From DASYCK01 sp036500205 (GTDB taxonomy: Bacteria > Myxococcota_A > Polyangia > Fen-1088), in the NCBI GenBank assembly GCA_036500205.1, contig DASYCK010000079.1:46386-110385 (forward strand): a stretch of DNA of 64,000 nucleotides, written 5' to 3'. The notes below the pieces were generated by a model that had not been told where the DNA came from, made no database searches, and was given only the letters and a program-made list of their open reading frames with translations. This document shows, piece by piece, positions 63,912-64,000 of this stretch. How positions within the stretch are numbered: position 1 is the stretch's first letter; each line of letters begins with the position of its first letter. The position numbers were made by a program, and so were the translations under genes.

Positions 63912-64000
63912 CACGGAGCGAGCGGCAACAGCATCAACACGGCGTCGTCGTTCAGCGTCGCGGGGACCGGGCTGGTGCCGACCCCCTTGATGCCGACGAC
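63911..64000 (-). CDS. 3' end of an unidentified gene, cut by window edge
   Basis: On the minus strand from base 64000 an open frame of 29 codons reads VVGIKGVGTSPVPATLNDDA and then VLMLLPLAP before a TGA at 63911. That stop shares one base with the ATG of the cytochrome-like lipoprotein gene (TGATG). The coupling and the absence of stops support a real upstream gene whose bulk lies outside the window. No function can be assigned from 29 residues. Confidence 0.5.
   Translation of the reverse strand, partial: VVGIKGVGTSPVPATLNDDAVLMLLPLAP

Noticed and set aside
1..64000. Mobile elements, prophage, toxin-antitoxin or defence islands
   Set aside because: No transposase, integrase, phage structural gene, nuclease/methylase pair or small toxin-antitoxin pair could be recognised.

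Overview
The window is about 64 kb of very GC-rich DNA (near 70% by eye) from what looks like a free-living member of the Myxococcota/Deltaproteobacteria. The reasons are cumulative: two tandem lipoproteins with DUF4215-type CDDGN Cys-rich repeats and a fibro-slime/PA14-like core, several VWA, PEGA, FG-GAP and RCC1-like exported proteins with Gly/Ser or Ala/Pro linkers, a DUF4175 protein, NtrY/NtrC-type signalling, and a mix of single-copy housekeeping genes with many lipoproteins. No transposase, integrase, phage gene or CRISPR array was seen. The taxonomic call is inference, because no rRNA gene is present.

Layout. 1-4.9 kb (minus): a glycogen/alpha-glucan operon of DUF4912 protein, GH57 branching enzyme and glycogen synthase (cut by the window edge). 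5.0 kb: tRNA-Val(CAC) followed closely by a HEAT-like protein gene. 5.9-9.8 kb (minus): ECF sigma factor, an AsmA-like protein fused to a GT51 peptidoglycan glycosyltransferase, and trmH. 9.8-14.5 kb (plus): DUF4175 coiled-coil membrane protein and a secreted HExxH peptidase. 15-18.3 kb: two VWA proteins. 18.4-21.1 kb (minus): GH3 glycosidase lipoprotein and a small secreted protein. 21.2-23.2 kb: MoxR ATPase and DUF58 pair. 23.3-32.9 kb: a ten-gene co-directional run, maf-yggS-outer membrane protein-lipoprotein-2Fe2S/FAD oxidoreductase-S41 peptidase-JAMM peptidase-hemE-hemH-hemY.

33-42.4 kb: surface region with the two fibro-slime lipoproteins, an amidase-like Cys/His protein, an RCC1-like lipoprotein and an orphan Pse-type methylase. 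42.4-46.7 kb (minus): mgtE, an FG-GAP lipoprotein and a PEGA protein. 47-51.6 kb (plus): fused beta-oxidation enzyme, thiolase and PLD-like protein. 51.6-57.5 kb (minus): TPR/HEAT protein, VWA protein, histidine kinase and sigma54-type regulator. 57.6-62.5 kb (minus): tonB-exbD-exbB, hemW and gltX. 62.6-64 kb: mgtC-like gene, a CxxCH lipoprotein and the 3' end of another gene.

Functional links. Heme synthesis (hemE, hemH, hemY) with hemW and a c-type heme protein suggests respiratory investment. The ExbB/ExbD/TonB set supplies energy for outer membrane transport. Gene packing is extremely tight: many ATGA, TGATG, GTGA and TTGA stop/start overlaps indicate translational coupling. Several perfect palindromes lie in intergenic promoter regions (4940, 9763, 46954 and the 59721-59751 cluster) and are the best candidates for uncharacterised regulation. 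No complete novel system can be proven from sequence alone. The strongest candidates for new biology are the AsmA-GT51 fusion, the octapeptide-repeat DUF4912 protein in the glycogen operon, the fibro-slime surface cluster and the JAMM-containing heme operon.
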